Notes under the pieces: generated by a model
The model's input: only the letters and a program-made list of their open reading frames with translations
Databases searched by the model: none
What the model was told of the DNA's origin: nothing
Program-made: the position numbers and the translations under genes
Origin: Flavobacterium psychrophilum
Lineage (GTDB): Bacteria > Bacteroidota > Bacteroidia > Flavobacteriales > Flavobacteriaceae
Length of the DNA stretch: 64,000 nt
Assembly (NCBI GenBank): GCA_945879625.1
Contig: CAMCVA010000002.1
Span: forward strand, 127,343 to 191,342
Direction: 5' to 3'
Part shown: piece by piece, positions 26,097 to 34,573 of the stretch
How the letters are laid out: each line of letters opens with the position of its first letter
Numbering within the stretch: the first letter of the stretch is position 1

Positions 26097-26911
26097 CCTA
26101 ATGCCACATCGAGTACCATCATTACAATAAAACCGCCAATAAATCCCAGTGTTGCAATGTCGGTGTTTTTGTCTTGTTGGGTTTCGGGAATCACTTCTTC
26201 AACCACCACAAAAATCATGGCTCCTGCAGCAAATGCTAAGGCATAGGGCAAAATAGGCGTAAAAAAGGTCACGGCAACTGCACCCACAACCGCCGCAATG
26301 GGCTCAACTAAGGCCGACGATTGCCCATACATGAAACTTTTCCATCGACTCATGCCCATGCGTCTTAGTGGCATCGCTACCGCAATTCCTTCGGGAAAAT
26401 TTTGAATTCCAATTCCAATGGCCAAGGTTACCGCACCGGCAATAGAGGCTTCAGGAATTCCGGCGGCCACACCACCAAAGAGTACGCCTACTGCCAATCC
26501 TTCGGGAATGTTGTGCAGAGTTATAGCCAAAACTAGCAGTGTTGTGCGTTGCCAAGGTGATTTTACACCTTCTGTTTCTTTAAAATTGATGTGTAAATGA
26601 GGAAGAACTTTATCTAAACCAAAAATAAATAAAGCGCCCAAGGCAAATCCAACGGATGCCGGAATGACTTTGTCAAATCCTTCGCCTTTACTCATTTCAA
26701 TGGCAGGCGCGAGCAAACTCCAAAAGCTGGCTGCAATCATCACACCACCTGTAAATCCGAGCATTCCGTCTAAGACTACTCGGTTCATGTTCTTGAAAAA
26801 GAAAACAAATGAAGCGCCAAACGCCGTTAAAAACCAGGTGAATAAGGTGGCGTAAAAAGCAGCTAAAATTGGGTCAATGCTTTCGAAATAATTTAAAACC
26901 GTTTCAAACAT
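26093..26911 (-). CDS. ZIP family divalent-metal transporter
   Basis: 272 residues with about eight membrane helices. The metal-binding helix motifs HNIPEGLAVG (helix 4) and IQNFPEGIAVA (helix 5) are present, and the arrangement resembles the ZupT/GufA group. An E-rich segment, VVEEVIPETQQ, lies near the end. Such carriers import Zn, Mn or Fe. The gene starts 2 nt after the DtxR/MntR-type regulator, so import is very probably under its control, which makes manganese or iron the likelier cargo. Confidence 0.9.
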   Translation of the reverse strand: MFETVLNYFESIDPILAAFYATLFTWFLTAFGASFVFFFKNMNRVVLDGMLGFTGGVMIAASFWSLLAPAIEMSKGEGFDKVIPASVGFALGALFIFGLDKVLPHLHINFKETEGVKSPWQRTTLLVLAITLHNIPEGLAVGVLFGGVAAGIPEASIAGAVTLAIGIGIQNFPEGIAVAMPLRRMGMSRWKSFMYGQSSALVEPIAAVVGAVAVTFFTPILPYALAFAAGAMIFVVVEEVIPETQQDKNTDIATLGFIGGFIVMMVLDVALG

Positions 26912-26913
26912 AA

Positions 26914-27561
26914 TTATTGTATGTATAAGTTAGTGGCTATTTTATTTGAAATAGAAATGAATTGACTATTCAAAAAAACAGAAATTGAGCTATCAAACTT
27001 TTCAATCTCTATAACTTCTATGTGTGTGCCTAATGCTATTTTGTGCTTATCCAAGTATTTCAAAAAATCCGATGACGAATCTTTTACTCCAACACAAACA
27101 TACTTTTGTCCAATTTTTGCTTCCGACAATAAGAGTTTGTTCATTTTTTTAACATCTCCCAACTCGTTTGGTATTGGGTCGCCGTGTGGATCATACTCTG
27201 GAAATCCCAAAAACGCATCAAGTTTGTTTATCAGTATATCCGATTTGATGTGTTCCAATTCTTCGGCAATTTCATGCACTTCATCCCAAGAGAAATGGAG
27301 TTTATCAACTAAAAAAACCTCCCACAACCGATGCTTTCGTACAATCATTTTCGCAGCAAAAAATCCTTTTTCTGTCAAGCTAACACCTTGGTATTTTTGA
27401 TAACTGACTAAGTTTTTATCGGCTAGTTTTTTCAACATATCAGTAACCGAAGACGCCTTAGTCTCTATCATGCTGGCTATGGCATTGGTGTTTATGCCTT
27501 TTGGCGATGCGCCCGACAAGTGATAAATTACTTTAATATAATTTTCTTCAGAATTCGTCAT
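26914..27561 (-). CDS. DtxR/MntR-family metal-dependent repressor
   Basis: 215 residues. An N-terminal winged helix-turn-helix (EENYIKVIYHLSG to KASSVTDMLKKLADKNLVSY) is followed by the metal-binding/dimerisation domain (KMIVRKHRLWEVFLVDKLHFSWDEVHEIAEELEHI), whose H-R-L-W-E and E-x-x-E-H motifs bear metal ligands. A C-terminal FeoA/SH3-like domain completes it. In this family the metal-bound form represses uptake genes. It is co-transcribed with the ZIP gene, has a well-formed promoter, and sits beside a palindrome that may be its operator. Confidence 0.92.
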   Translation of the reverse strand: MTNSEENYIKVIYHLSGASPKGINTNAIASMIETKASSVTDMLKKLADKNLVSYQKYQGVSLTEKGFFAAKMIVRKHRLWEVFLVDKLHFSWDEVHEIAEELEHIKSDILINKLDAFLGFPEYDPHGDPIPNELGDVKKMNKLLLSEAKIGQKYVCVGVKDSSSDFLKYLDKHKIALGTHIEVIEIEKFDSSISVFLNSQFISISNKIATNLYIQ

Positions 27562-27577
27562 AATTGAAAATAGTACT

Positions 27578-27607
27578 CAAAAATAGAAAACATTTACTTA
27601 CAGCCAA
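27578..27607 (-). promoter_or_regulatory. Promoter (TTG-N19-TATTTTTG) of the dtxR-zip operon
   Basis: On the minus strand the -33 TTG (27605-27607) and -7 TATTTTTG (27578-27585) are separated by exactly 19 nt, matching the Bacteroidota consensus. The box ends 16 nt before the start codon. Confidence 0.7.
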
Positions 27608-27614
27608 TTATTTT

Positions 27615-27630
27615 TTTAGATTTGTCTAAA
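27615..27630. promoter_or_regulatory. Palindrome over a -7 box, candidate DtxR/MntR operator
   Basis: TTTAGA-TTTG-TCTAAA is a perfect 6-4-6 inverted repeat. It contains TAGATTTG (27617-27624), an exact -7 box for the plus-strand gene at 27639, so a bound repressor would block that promoter. It also lies just behind the divergent dtxR promoter. The TTAGA/TCTAA arms recall DtxR-type sites. Confidence 0.55.
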
Positions 27631-27638
27631 TTTTAACT

Positions 27639-28382
27639 ATGAAAACAAAAACTTTATTCATTTGCCTGTTATTTACCACGTGTTTGTACGCGCAAAATAT
27701 GGAGCCCATTCAAACTGATAGACCAGACCAGACAGAAACACCATCCTTAGTTCCTACAGGAATGTTTCAGGTAGAAACTGGATTTTCCCTTCAAAACAAT
27801 GATGCGCATTCTCAAACACTCACCTTGCCTTCTACCTTGTGGAAATACGGTGTTAACGAAAATTTTGAACTTCGATTAATTTCGGAATTTGACATTGAAA
27901 AACAGTATGATCTTGAAAGTTCCGGATTAAATCCAATCTTAATTGGCTGCAAAATAAAAATTGCTGAAGAAAAAGGAATTATCCCAAAGACATCTTTTAT
28001 TGCACATATGTCATTGCCAAACGCAGCTACAACAAACCGAAAAACTGATTTTTTTGCACCAGAATTTCGATTTGTAATGCAACATACAGTAACAGAAAAA
28101 ATGAGTTTCAGTTATAATTTGGGCGCTGAATGGAATGGTTTTACTGCTGAACCCACCTTTATTTACACCCTTGCAACAGGGTACACCCTATCGAATAAAT
28201 TTGGGAGTTATATCGAATTATTTGGATTTATCCCACAGATTGAAAAACCAATGCATAGTTTTGACGGTGGAATCACGTATTTGATAAACGATGATTTTAT
28301 GTTAGATTTGTCGTCAGGCATTGGAATCTCTAAAACTGCTCCAATTAATTATATTGCTTTCGGATTTTCATTCAGGATTTAA
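27639..28382 (+). CDS. Secreted beta-barrel-like protein (MetA-pathway/transporter family)
   Basis: 247 residues. A Sec signal (MKTKTLFICLLFTTCLYAQ) precedes a chain of alternating hydrophobic strands ending in an aromatic-type terminus (YIAFGFSFRI), typical of an outer-membrane barrel. The opening TDRPDQTETPSLVPTGMFQVETGF matches the family annotated as phenol-degradation MetA-like or transporter, whose real cargo is unknown. It starts inside the regulator's intergenic region, with a candidate metal operator over its promoter, and is fused by TAATG overlap to the lycopene cyclase gene. Confidence 0.8.
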   Translation: MKTKTLFICLLFTTCLYAQNMEPIQTDRPDQTETPSLVPTGMFQVETGFSLQNNDAHSQTLTLPSTLWKYGVNENFELRLISEFDIEKQYDLESSGLNPILIGCKIKIAEEKGIIPKTSFIAHMSLPNAATTNRKTDFFAPEFRFVMQHTVTEKMSFSYNLGAEWNGFTAEPTFIYTLATGYTLSNKFGSYIELFGFIPQIEKPMHSFDGGITYLINDDFMLDLSSGIGISKTAPINYIAFGFSFRI

Positions 28383-29524
28383 TGCAACACTACAACTATA
28401 TTTTTACGGGTTCAGGTTTATCGGCGTTGATGACGGTGTATCAACTAATCTTATCTGGAAAATGTAAGGACAAAACCATTTTACTACTGGACGAAAACCC
28501 AAAAAAGTCGAATGATCGAACCTGGTGTTTTTGGGACCAGGCTGATACGTTTGCTGAAATCGCCTCGCACAATTGGCATTCCATTCGGTTTACCAATTCC
28601 AAGTTTACCAGAGAAATGGACATCGTTCCCTTCCAATACCGTCAAATTCGCAGTAAAGATTTTTATGCGTTTGTATTTGATTTGATTTCCCAACACAGTC
28701 AAGTTCACGTCTTGCAAGAAAAAGTAATCTCCATTACCGAAATGCAGTCAGGTGCTCTTGTACAGACAGATTTCAATCAATACCAAGGTCAGCTGGTTTT
28801 CAATTCGATTTTAGATTGGAAAATAATGCAGCAGCAATCCAAGTATCCACTTTTGCAACAGCATTTTGTGGGTTGGTTTATACAATCGAAAGAAGCTGTT
28901 TTCAATCCCGAACAGGCCATCTTCATGGATTTTTCTGTCGAGCAAAAAGGAAACACACGATTTATGTATGTACTTCCTACTTCTTCAAATGAAGCTTTAG
29001 TAGAATATACCTTGTTTTCAAAAGATCTTTTACCCAAAGAAGAATATGAATCTGAAATTCAAAAGTACATTCAAAAATTAGGAATTACAGACTATAAAAT
29101 CGTTGAACGAGAACAAGGAAATATACCGATGACCTCGTATCCATTTTGGAAACACAATACTAAAAACTGCATCAACATTGGTTCTGCTGGCGGTTGGACC
29201 AAAGCCAGCACCGGATTTACCTTTAAAAATACCACCAAAAAAGCCAAGCAATTGGCTGATTATTTGGAACACAAAACGCCCAAGCCTTTTCAATTTCAAC
29301 GCAAATTTTGGCTTTATGATTTGTTGTTGTTGGATATACTTCACGACAACAACGCACAAGGCAGCCGCATTTTTTCTAGCATTTTTTCTAGCGCCAATCC
29401 CCAATTGATTTTGCGATTTTTAGACGAAGAAACCACTATTTGGGAAGATTTGCAACTCATTTGGCATTGCCCCAAACGCTTGTTTGTGCGGGCAATATTA
29501 AAACGTATTTTGAGGGTGTTCTAG
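28382..29524 (+). CDS. crtY: Lycopene beta-cyclase (CrtY type)
   Basis: 380 residues. The flavoprotein dinucleotide motif is FTGSGLSALMTVYQLI, followed by ILLLDENPKKSNDRTWCFW, which is the hallmark DE-x(n)-R-T-W-C-F-W stretch of CrtY cyclases. Further on are the motifs QGNIPMTSYPF and NIGSAGGWTKASTGFTF. The enzyme closes the ends of lycopene to make beta-carotene, the precursor of zeaxanthin pigments in Flavobacterium. The other crt genes are not in the window. Unusually, it is translationally coupled to an outer-membrane-type protein gene next to metal-control genes. Confidence 0.9.
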   Translation: MQHYNYIFTGSGLSALMTVYQLILSGKCKDKTILLLDENPKKSNDRTWCFWDQADTFAEIASHNWHSIRFTNSKFTREMDIVPFQYRQIRSKDFYAFVFDLISQHSQVHVLQEKVISITEMQSGALVQTDFNQYQGQLVFNSILDWKIMQQQSKYPLLQQHFVGWFIQSKEAVFNPEQAIFMDFSVEQKGNTRFMYVLPTSSNEALVEYTLFSKDLLPKEEYESEIQKYIQKLGITDYKIVEREQGNIPMTSYPFWKHNTKNCINIGSAGGWTKASTGFTFKNTTKKAKQLADYLEHKTPKPFQFQRKFWLYDLLLLDILHDNNAQGSRIFSSIFSSANPQLILRFLDEETTIWEDLQLIWHCPKRLFVRAILKRILRVF

Positions 29525-29525
29525 A

Positions 29526-30965
29526 CTAAAAAAACCAACTTGCTACCGCAATCGCAGTCAACACACAGATAAGATCAATTAGCAACATGGCGCCCAAAGT
29601 GTAGCGCGTATTTTTTACATTAATCGAACCAAAATACACCGCAATCACGTAAAAAGTCGTTTCGGCACTGCATTGAAAAATACAACTCAAGCGACCGGTA
29701 AACGAATCCGGACCAAATTGGCGCATGGCATCAATCATAAAGCCGCGTGATCCGCCCGAACTAAACGGACGCAGCATGGCTACCGGAAGCGAATCGGTGA
29801 TTTGTTTGCTCACGCCAATGTGCGAAAACACAAACGAAAGTCCCTGGCTGAGGAGCTCAAACAAACCGCTGTTTCTAAAGAACGAGATGGCCACCAACAT
29901 CCCCAACACATAAGGAAAAATGGTCACTCCTGTTTTTAATCCGTTGTTGGCACCGGTAACAAAGGCGTCAAAAATGGTGGTGTTTTTTTCGGTGAATTTG
30001 GCTTCGTTTTTCCAAGAAAATAGCAGCGTAAACAAAATAATTCCGATGAGTAGGATGCTCGATAAATGCGACGTAAAAAGCGTTTTCCCAATTAAATCGA
30101 GTTGATTCACATAAAACAAAAACCCGATGATGGCCGCAATTACTGCAAATAAACTGCTTACCAATGCGGCGCTTTTGAAATTTATTTTTTGTTTGATGCC
30201 CACTAACAAAAAGGCGGCAATGGTACCCACAAACGAGGTAATGATGCAGGGCAACATCACGTCGGCGGGATTGGTGGCGCTCTCGGCCGCCCGGTAGCCA
30301 ATAATCGAGGTGGGAATTAAGGTGAGTCCGGCCGCGTGCAAACACATAAACATAATTTGGGCGTCGCTGGCCTTGTCTTTGTCTGGGTTTAACTCTTGCA
30401 AACTTTGCATGGCCTTGAGTCCAAATGGGGTGGCTGCTGAGTCTAAGCCCAAGAAATTGGCCGCAAAATTCAAGGTCATGTACGAAATCGATTCGTGGTT
30501 TTTGGGAATAGTCGGAAACACTTTGGTGAAAATCGGGCTCATTTTTTTAGCCAGTTTTTCAGCGGCACCCGATTCGATGAGCAGTTGCATCAACCCACAG
30601 AAAAACGCCAAATAGGCAATCAAGGGCAAAATCAAATCGAGCAAACTGTTTTTGCACGTAGGCAACAAGCCGTCTGATTTTTGCACGCCCGAATAGACTT
30701 TTACCGTTTGGTTTTTGTACACATAGGTAGTATCGGGATTGGTGGCAATGGCATTGCGCACAAGGGTTTGATCGGGCGCTTTGGTTATGCTGTCTTGCAC
30801 AAAAGCAGGCAGTTGGTTCAGGTATTTTTCGGCAATGAGGATGGGTTCGTCTTTTTGTCCATTGAGGATGTAATCTAAAGTATAGTGCGAGCCACTGGCC
30901 AAGCCAATGAGCACAAAGAGAATCGAAGACACTAAAATGGCGAGCCAAAATCTACTGAGAACCAT
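29526..30965 (-). CDS. SpmA-SpmB fusion membrane protein (nucleoside-recognition/Gate domains)
   Basis: 479 residues. It contains two Gate (nucleoside recognition) domains that are separate proteins SpmA and SpmB in Bacillus: the first around residues 105-270 (NSLLDLILPLIAYLAFFCGLMQLL to SATPFGLKAMQSL) and the second around 335-470 (GANNGLKTGVTIFPYVLGMLVAI to SAETTFYVIAVYFGSI). An extracytoplasmic segment of about 70 residues after the first helix has no counterpart I recognise. The transported substrate is unknown. The gene converges with crtY, one base apart. Confidence 0.85.
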   Translation of the reverse strand: MVLSRFWLAILVSSILFVLIGLASGSHYTLDYILNGQKDEPILIAEKYLNQLPAFVQDSITKAPDQTLVRNAIATNPDTTYVYKNQTVKVYSGVQKSDGLLPTCKNSLLDLILPLIAYLAFFCGLMQLLIESGAAEKLAKKMSPIFTKVFPTIPKNHESISYMTLNFAANFLGLDSAATPFGLKAMQSLQELNPDKDKASDAQIMFMCLHAAGLTLIPTSIIGYRAAESATNPADVMLPCIITSFVGTIAAFLLVGIKQKINFKSAALVSSLFAVIAAIIGFLFYVNQLDLIGKTLFTSHLSSILLIGIILFTLLFSWKNEAKFTEKNTTIFDAFVTGANNGLKTGVTIFPYVLGMLVAISFFRNSGLFELLSQGLSFVFSHIGVSKQITDSLPVAMLRPFSSGGSRGFMIDAMRQFGPDSFTGRLSCIFQCSAETTFYVIAVYFGSINVKNTRYTLGAMLLIDLICVLTAIAVASWFF

Positions 30966-31038
30966 ACGCTTGTTTTTGGTAAAAGTAAAAACTTAAACAG
31001 ATATTTCACAAAACGCCCGAATTATTATTTGCGGCGGC

Positions 31039-31752
31039 TTATACGTGCAAAATTTCTTCCTCGATTAAGAGGTCTTCCCGTCGAAAGCGCAAAAACAACT
31101 GGGCCACCGCAATGGTGTCTTTTTCGCAATAGGTGACAATGCGGTCAATGTCTTTTTCTACATAATACACCTGGGCCACTTGGCTGCCATCAATGTCGCC
31201 TTTGGGCGAGGGAATGCCCAATATTTTGGTGAGTAATTTCAAGGAAGTAAAGTGCTTGTAATCGCCAAATTTCCACAACTCTAAGGTGTCTAGGTGCGGA
31301 ATTTCCCAAGGTTTTTTGCCAAATAAATTCAATTTGGCAGGCAAGGCCACTTGGTGAATGATCATGCGGCGCGCGATAAAGGGGATGTCAAATTCTTTGG
31401 CATTGTGCCCACACAAGAGGTGTTGCGCTTGGCCAAAGTGGTTGTTTAACAGATTGGCAAAGTCGAGGAGAATTTTTTTCTCTTCGCCAAAAAACGAGGT
31501 GACGCGAAAGTTACGGATGTCGCCTTTCAGGGTAAAATAGCCCACCGAAATGCAGACAATTTTGCCAAATTCGGCCCAAATGCCGGCGCGTTCGTAAAAG
31601 GTTTCGGGGTCAATCTCGTCTTTGCGTTGGTACTGCGTTTTGGTTTCCCAAAGTCCCTGTAGTTCGGCATCGAGTGTGTGGTAATGTTCGTGTTCGGGGA
31701 CCGTTTCGATGTCCAGAAACAAAATGTGGTCGAGTCTCAATTTTTCAATCAT
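31039..31752 (-). CDS. 3'-5' exonuclease, DnaQ-like / PolB-exonuclease type
   Basis: 237 residues. DEDD-type exonuclease motifs are in order: FLDIETVPE (Exo I, D-x-E), CGHNAKEFDIPFIARR (Exo II, with Asp), and TYCEKDTIAVAQLFLR (Exo III, with YxxxD). This matches stand-alone PolB-like exonucleases of Bacteroidota, probably acting in DNA repair or RNA/DNA end trimming. It stands directly before the repeat-rich accessory region and umuDC. Confidence 0.85.
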   Translation of the reverse strand: MIEKLRLDHILFLDIETVPEHEHYHTLDAELQGLWETKTQYQRKDEIDPETFYERAGIWAEFGKIVCISVGYFTLKGDIRNFRVTSFFGEEKKILLDFANLLNNHFGQAQHLLCGHNAKEFDIPFIARRMIIHQVALPAKLNLFGKKPWEIPHLDTLELWKFGDYKHFTSLKLLTKILGIPSPKGDIDGSQVAQVYYVEKDIDRIVTYCEKDTIAVAQLFLRFRREDLLIEEEILHV

Positions 31753-32106
31753 GGCGTGTAAATGAGTTAAGGTTAGTATGGGATAAAAATAGGAGTTTTG
31801 GTCGAAAGTCGCAAGTCATAAAGTCAAAAGGTCTGGAGTATACTAAGAACGGCTGTTGGTGAAGAGATGGAAGTGGGAAGTTGGAAGCGGGGAGTTTTGC
31901 GAAATATACTAAGAACAGCTGTTAGCTGTAAACTTACAACTTAGTATCACACCCCCAACCCTCTCGAGAGGGGAGTTTGCATTGGTTCAGATCATAGACT
32001 AAAAGAGGAGAGAGAGACGATTCTTAGAAAGTTAACCGAAAACCGAAACCGCACAACCGACAACAGAAACCAAAATTTCTATACAAAATCAACGGCTGTT
32101 TCCTTA
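31753..32106. repeat. Repeat-rich spacer A, left of the galactan operon
   Basis: No gene is visible. It holds two copies of a TATACTAAGAACGGCTGTT-like unit (31837-31857 and 31903-31928), one CACACCCCC/CCTCTCGAGAGGGGAG unit (31948-31978) and a run of degenerate AACCGAAA/AACCGACA repeats near 32036-32075. The same units recur in the spacers on both sides of umuDC. Confidence 0.8.
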
Positions 32107-32160
32107 ATCTTTATACCCCATGAAACTACGCCCAATACACCAAGGTCCTTTGATGGAATT
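32107..32160 (+). repeat. 54-bp direct repeat, left copy (start of umuD)
   Basis: It matches 38529-38582 at 52 of 54 positions, covering the umuD leader (ATCTTTATACCCC), its ATG and about 14 codons. The two copies have the same orientation and bracket the galactan operon. Confidence 0.95.
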
Positions 32161-32203
32161 AGTTAGCGAGGATCCACATATGGCCAGATCGCAACCCATT
32201 TGA
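32120..32203 (+). pseudogene. umuD 5' remnant
   Basis: From the ATG at 32120 the frame reads MKLRPIHQGPLME, as in intact UmuD (one substitution), then leaves homology and stops at TGA 32201-32203 after 27 codons. Only the first 13-14 residues are UmuD-like; the rest is antisense to the end of the GH2 gene. It is a stranded fragment, not a functional gene. Confidence 0.85.
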
Positions 32204-34567
32204 TTTGGCTTCCAGTATAATTTTGCCCGGAGTTTTGCCTGCTTGAATAATCACTTGGCATTTTCCGTTAAAGGCATTGCGTTGCCACATTCCATCGGCG
32301 CATTTATCTGGTTCATGCGAACTCGGGTCGCCATTGCCTACGCCAATTATTTTAGCGTCACCAGAAATTGTGAATTGTATGGTGTTGTTAGCATCTGGAA
32401 CCTCTTTATATTCACTGTCAAGGAATGAAACATTAACTACAGTTCCATCAATCCCGTTGGCTTTTACCGCTTCTTTATCGGGAGTTAGCACAATTTGATC
32501 AGCCTGTTTTGTGGTTTCAACTTTTGTCATTAACGTTTTGCCTTTTTTGTGCGCAATCGCTTGTAAGGTTCCGGGTTCATAGATGACTTCCCATTGCAAA
32601 TGACCGTTTCGAGGCATCACTTTTTTGCCTAAGCTTTTCCCGTTTAAAAATAACTCGACCTCATCGGCATTAGAGTTTACCCACACATCAATGGGTTTGC
32701 CCAATTTATCGGGCCAGTTCCAATGCGGTGAAATGTGCAATACATCTTTATCAGTCCACCAGCTTTGGTAGTAATAATAAATGTTTTTGGGAAATCCACA
32801 CACGTCCATGATGCCAAAATGCGAATTGATGTTGGGCCATTTAAATGGGGTAGGTTCTCCGCGGTAATCAAAGCCAGTCCACACAAATCCGCCCAACCAA
32901 TAGTTGTTTTCGGCGGCGAGTTTCCACCAGGTTTCGGCTTTACTTGCCCACCAAGGAAAAGTAATGTCCTGGTCGGGAACGTAAGCGCGTAGGTCATCTT
33001 TTTCGTAAATACCCCGCGTGGTAACTGTACTACCCATTTCGGTACCCAGCAGCGGTTGTTGCGGATGATCCCGGTGGTAATCGGCTACGGCATATTCTCG
33101 GTAATTGAATCCGCGAATGGGGATAACCTCGTTTACGCCTGCAAAATCATTGCCCATGTCGGCCGCATAGGTGCTGGTTCGGGTGGGGTCTAGATCTTTT
33201 TGGATGGCCAAAAGGGTTTGTGCAATTTTTTTGCCATAGTTGTTGCCTTGAATATTTTGTTCTTCATTGCCAATGGACCACAAAAACACCGAAGCATGGT
33301 TTCGGTCGCGTTTGATGAGTCGTTCAAATTGGTCTATGTACTCGGGGCTGCTGTTTAGTAAACGTTGTTCATCAATAACCAGCATGCCCAAGCTGTCACA
33401 GGCTTCTAGCAATTCAGGAGTTGGCGAATGATGACTGGTTCGGTAGGCGTTGCATCCCAATTCTTTGAGCAATTTTATGCGGTAATGTTGCATATAATCG
33501 GGCAAGGCACTGCCCAATCCGGCGTGGTCTTGGTGGTTGTTGGTGCCTTGAATTTTGATGGGTTTGTCGTTTAAGAAAAATCCTTTTTCCGCATCAAATT
33601 TCACCGTTTTGATGCCCAATCGGGTTTTGGTTTGGTGCACGATTTGATTGCCCATTTTTACCACGGCAAGTACGTTGTACAAATACGGGTCATCCACCGA
33701 CCATAAGTGGGCGTTAGTTAAGGTGATTTTTTGTTTTATAGTGTTGTTTTTTCGGCCGCCTAGGTTGATTTTTTGCTCCGAAGTTTTAACCAAAACCTTT
33801 CCGTTTCGGTCGGTTAAGACGGCATAGACACCTGCTATTGATTTGCTCAACTTGTTGTTTTGTACAGTGGTTTCAATAGTAACTACAGCATTTTTGTCTT
33901 TGATTGCTGCGTGAACATACAGTCCGTCTTCGGGAACATGCAGTTTGTTGGTGATGTTGAGCCACACGTGACGGTAAATTCCGGCGCCTTCATAAAACCA
34001 ACCTTCGGCTTGTGTGGCATCTACGCGAATCACAATTGTATTTTCAGCATCAACATTGATGTAATCGGTTACGTCATAGGAGTTGCCCAAGTATCCACTA
34101 AAGTTGGTGCCCACATAAAACCCATTGATCCAAATGGTAGCATTTCGGTAGATGCCGTCAAATTGCAATTCAAAGCGATTATCCGCTTCTTTTTTGTCTA
34201 CACTAAAATGCTTTCTGTACCAGCCAATACTGGTTTCGGGATAGGCACTGCCAACCGGTTTATAGCCATGGGAATCCAGCTCGTGCGTGCTTGATTCAAC
34301 AAATGGAAGTTCAACCACCCAATCGTGTGGCACATTAATTTTACGCCATGTGGTATCTATAAATTTTGGACTTACTACAGTTGTCTCATACACATTTGAT
34401 TTGTGAAACAAGAGTTTGTTTCCAAAATCAAAGTCTTTATTTGGATTGGCGGCGTGTCCAAAATGAAATCGCCAATCGGCATCGAGACTTATTTTTTGCT
34501 GCGCCGAACACAGGCAACTTAGAGCCAAAAATAAAGCAATGATGTAGGGTTTACGTAGCTGTTTCAT
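32159..34567 (-). CDS. Glycoside hydrolase family 2 beta-galactosidase, secreted
   Basis: 802 residues with a Sec signal (MKQLRKPYIIALFLALSCLCSAQQ). It has an N-terminal jelly-roll sugar-binding domain (WRKINVPHDWVVELPF to GWYRKHF), an Ig-like middle, and a TIM barrel with acid/base Glu in WSIGNEEQ (near 433) and nucleophile Glu in LLGTEMGST (near 510). DUF4982-like and Big-like beta domains follow from about 600. It would release galactose from galacto-oligosaccharides produced by the GH53 enzymes encoded 6 nt upstream. Its TAA stop straddles the edge of the 54-bp umuD repeat, so the last codons may have been set by the insertion event; compared with relatives the C-terminus still looks essentially complete. 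Confidence 0.9.
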   Translation of the reverse strand: MKQLRKPYIIALFLALSCLCSAQQKISLDADWRFHFGHAANPNKDFDFGNKLLFHKSNVYETTVVSPKFIDTTWRKINVPHDWVVELPFVESSTHELDSHGYKPVGSAYPETSIGWYRKHFSVDKKEADNRFELQFDGIYRNATIWINGFYVGTNFSGYLGNSYDVTDYINVDAENTIVIRVDATQAEGWFYEGAGIYRHVWLNITNKLHVPEDGLYVHAAIKDKNAVVTIETTVQNNKLSKSIAGVYAVLTDRNGKVLVKTSEQKINLGGRKNNTIKQKITLTNAHLWSVDDPYLYNVLAVVKMGNQIVHQTKTRLGIKTVKFDAEKGFFLNDKPIKIQGTNNHQDHAGLGSALPDYMQHYRIKLLKELGCNAYRTSHHSPTPELLEACDSLGMLVIDEQRLLNSSPEYIDQFERLIKRDRNHASVFLWSIGNEEQNIQGNNYGKKIAQTLLAIQKDLDPTRTSTYAADMGNDFAGVNEVIPIRGFNYREYAVADYHRDHPQQPLLGTEMGSTVTTRGIYEKDDLRAYVPDQDITFPWWASKAETWWKLAAENNYWLGGFVWTGFDYRGEPTPFKWPNINSHFGIMDVCGFPKNIYYYYQSWWTDKDVLHISPHWNWPDKLGKPIDVWVNSNADEVELFLNGKSLGKKVMPRNGHLQWEVIYEPGTLQAIAHKKGKTLMTKVETTKQADQIVLTPDKEAVKANGIDGTVVNVSFLDSEYKEVPDANNTIQFTISGDAKIIGVGNGDPSSHEPDKCADGMWQRNAFNGKCQVIIQAGKTPGKIILEAKSNGLRSGHMWILAN

Positions 34568-34573
34568 AAGGCA

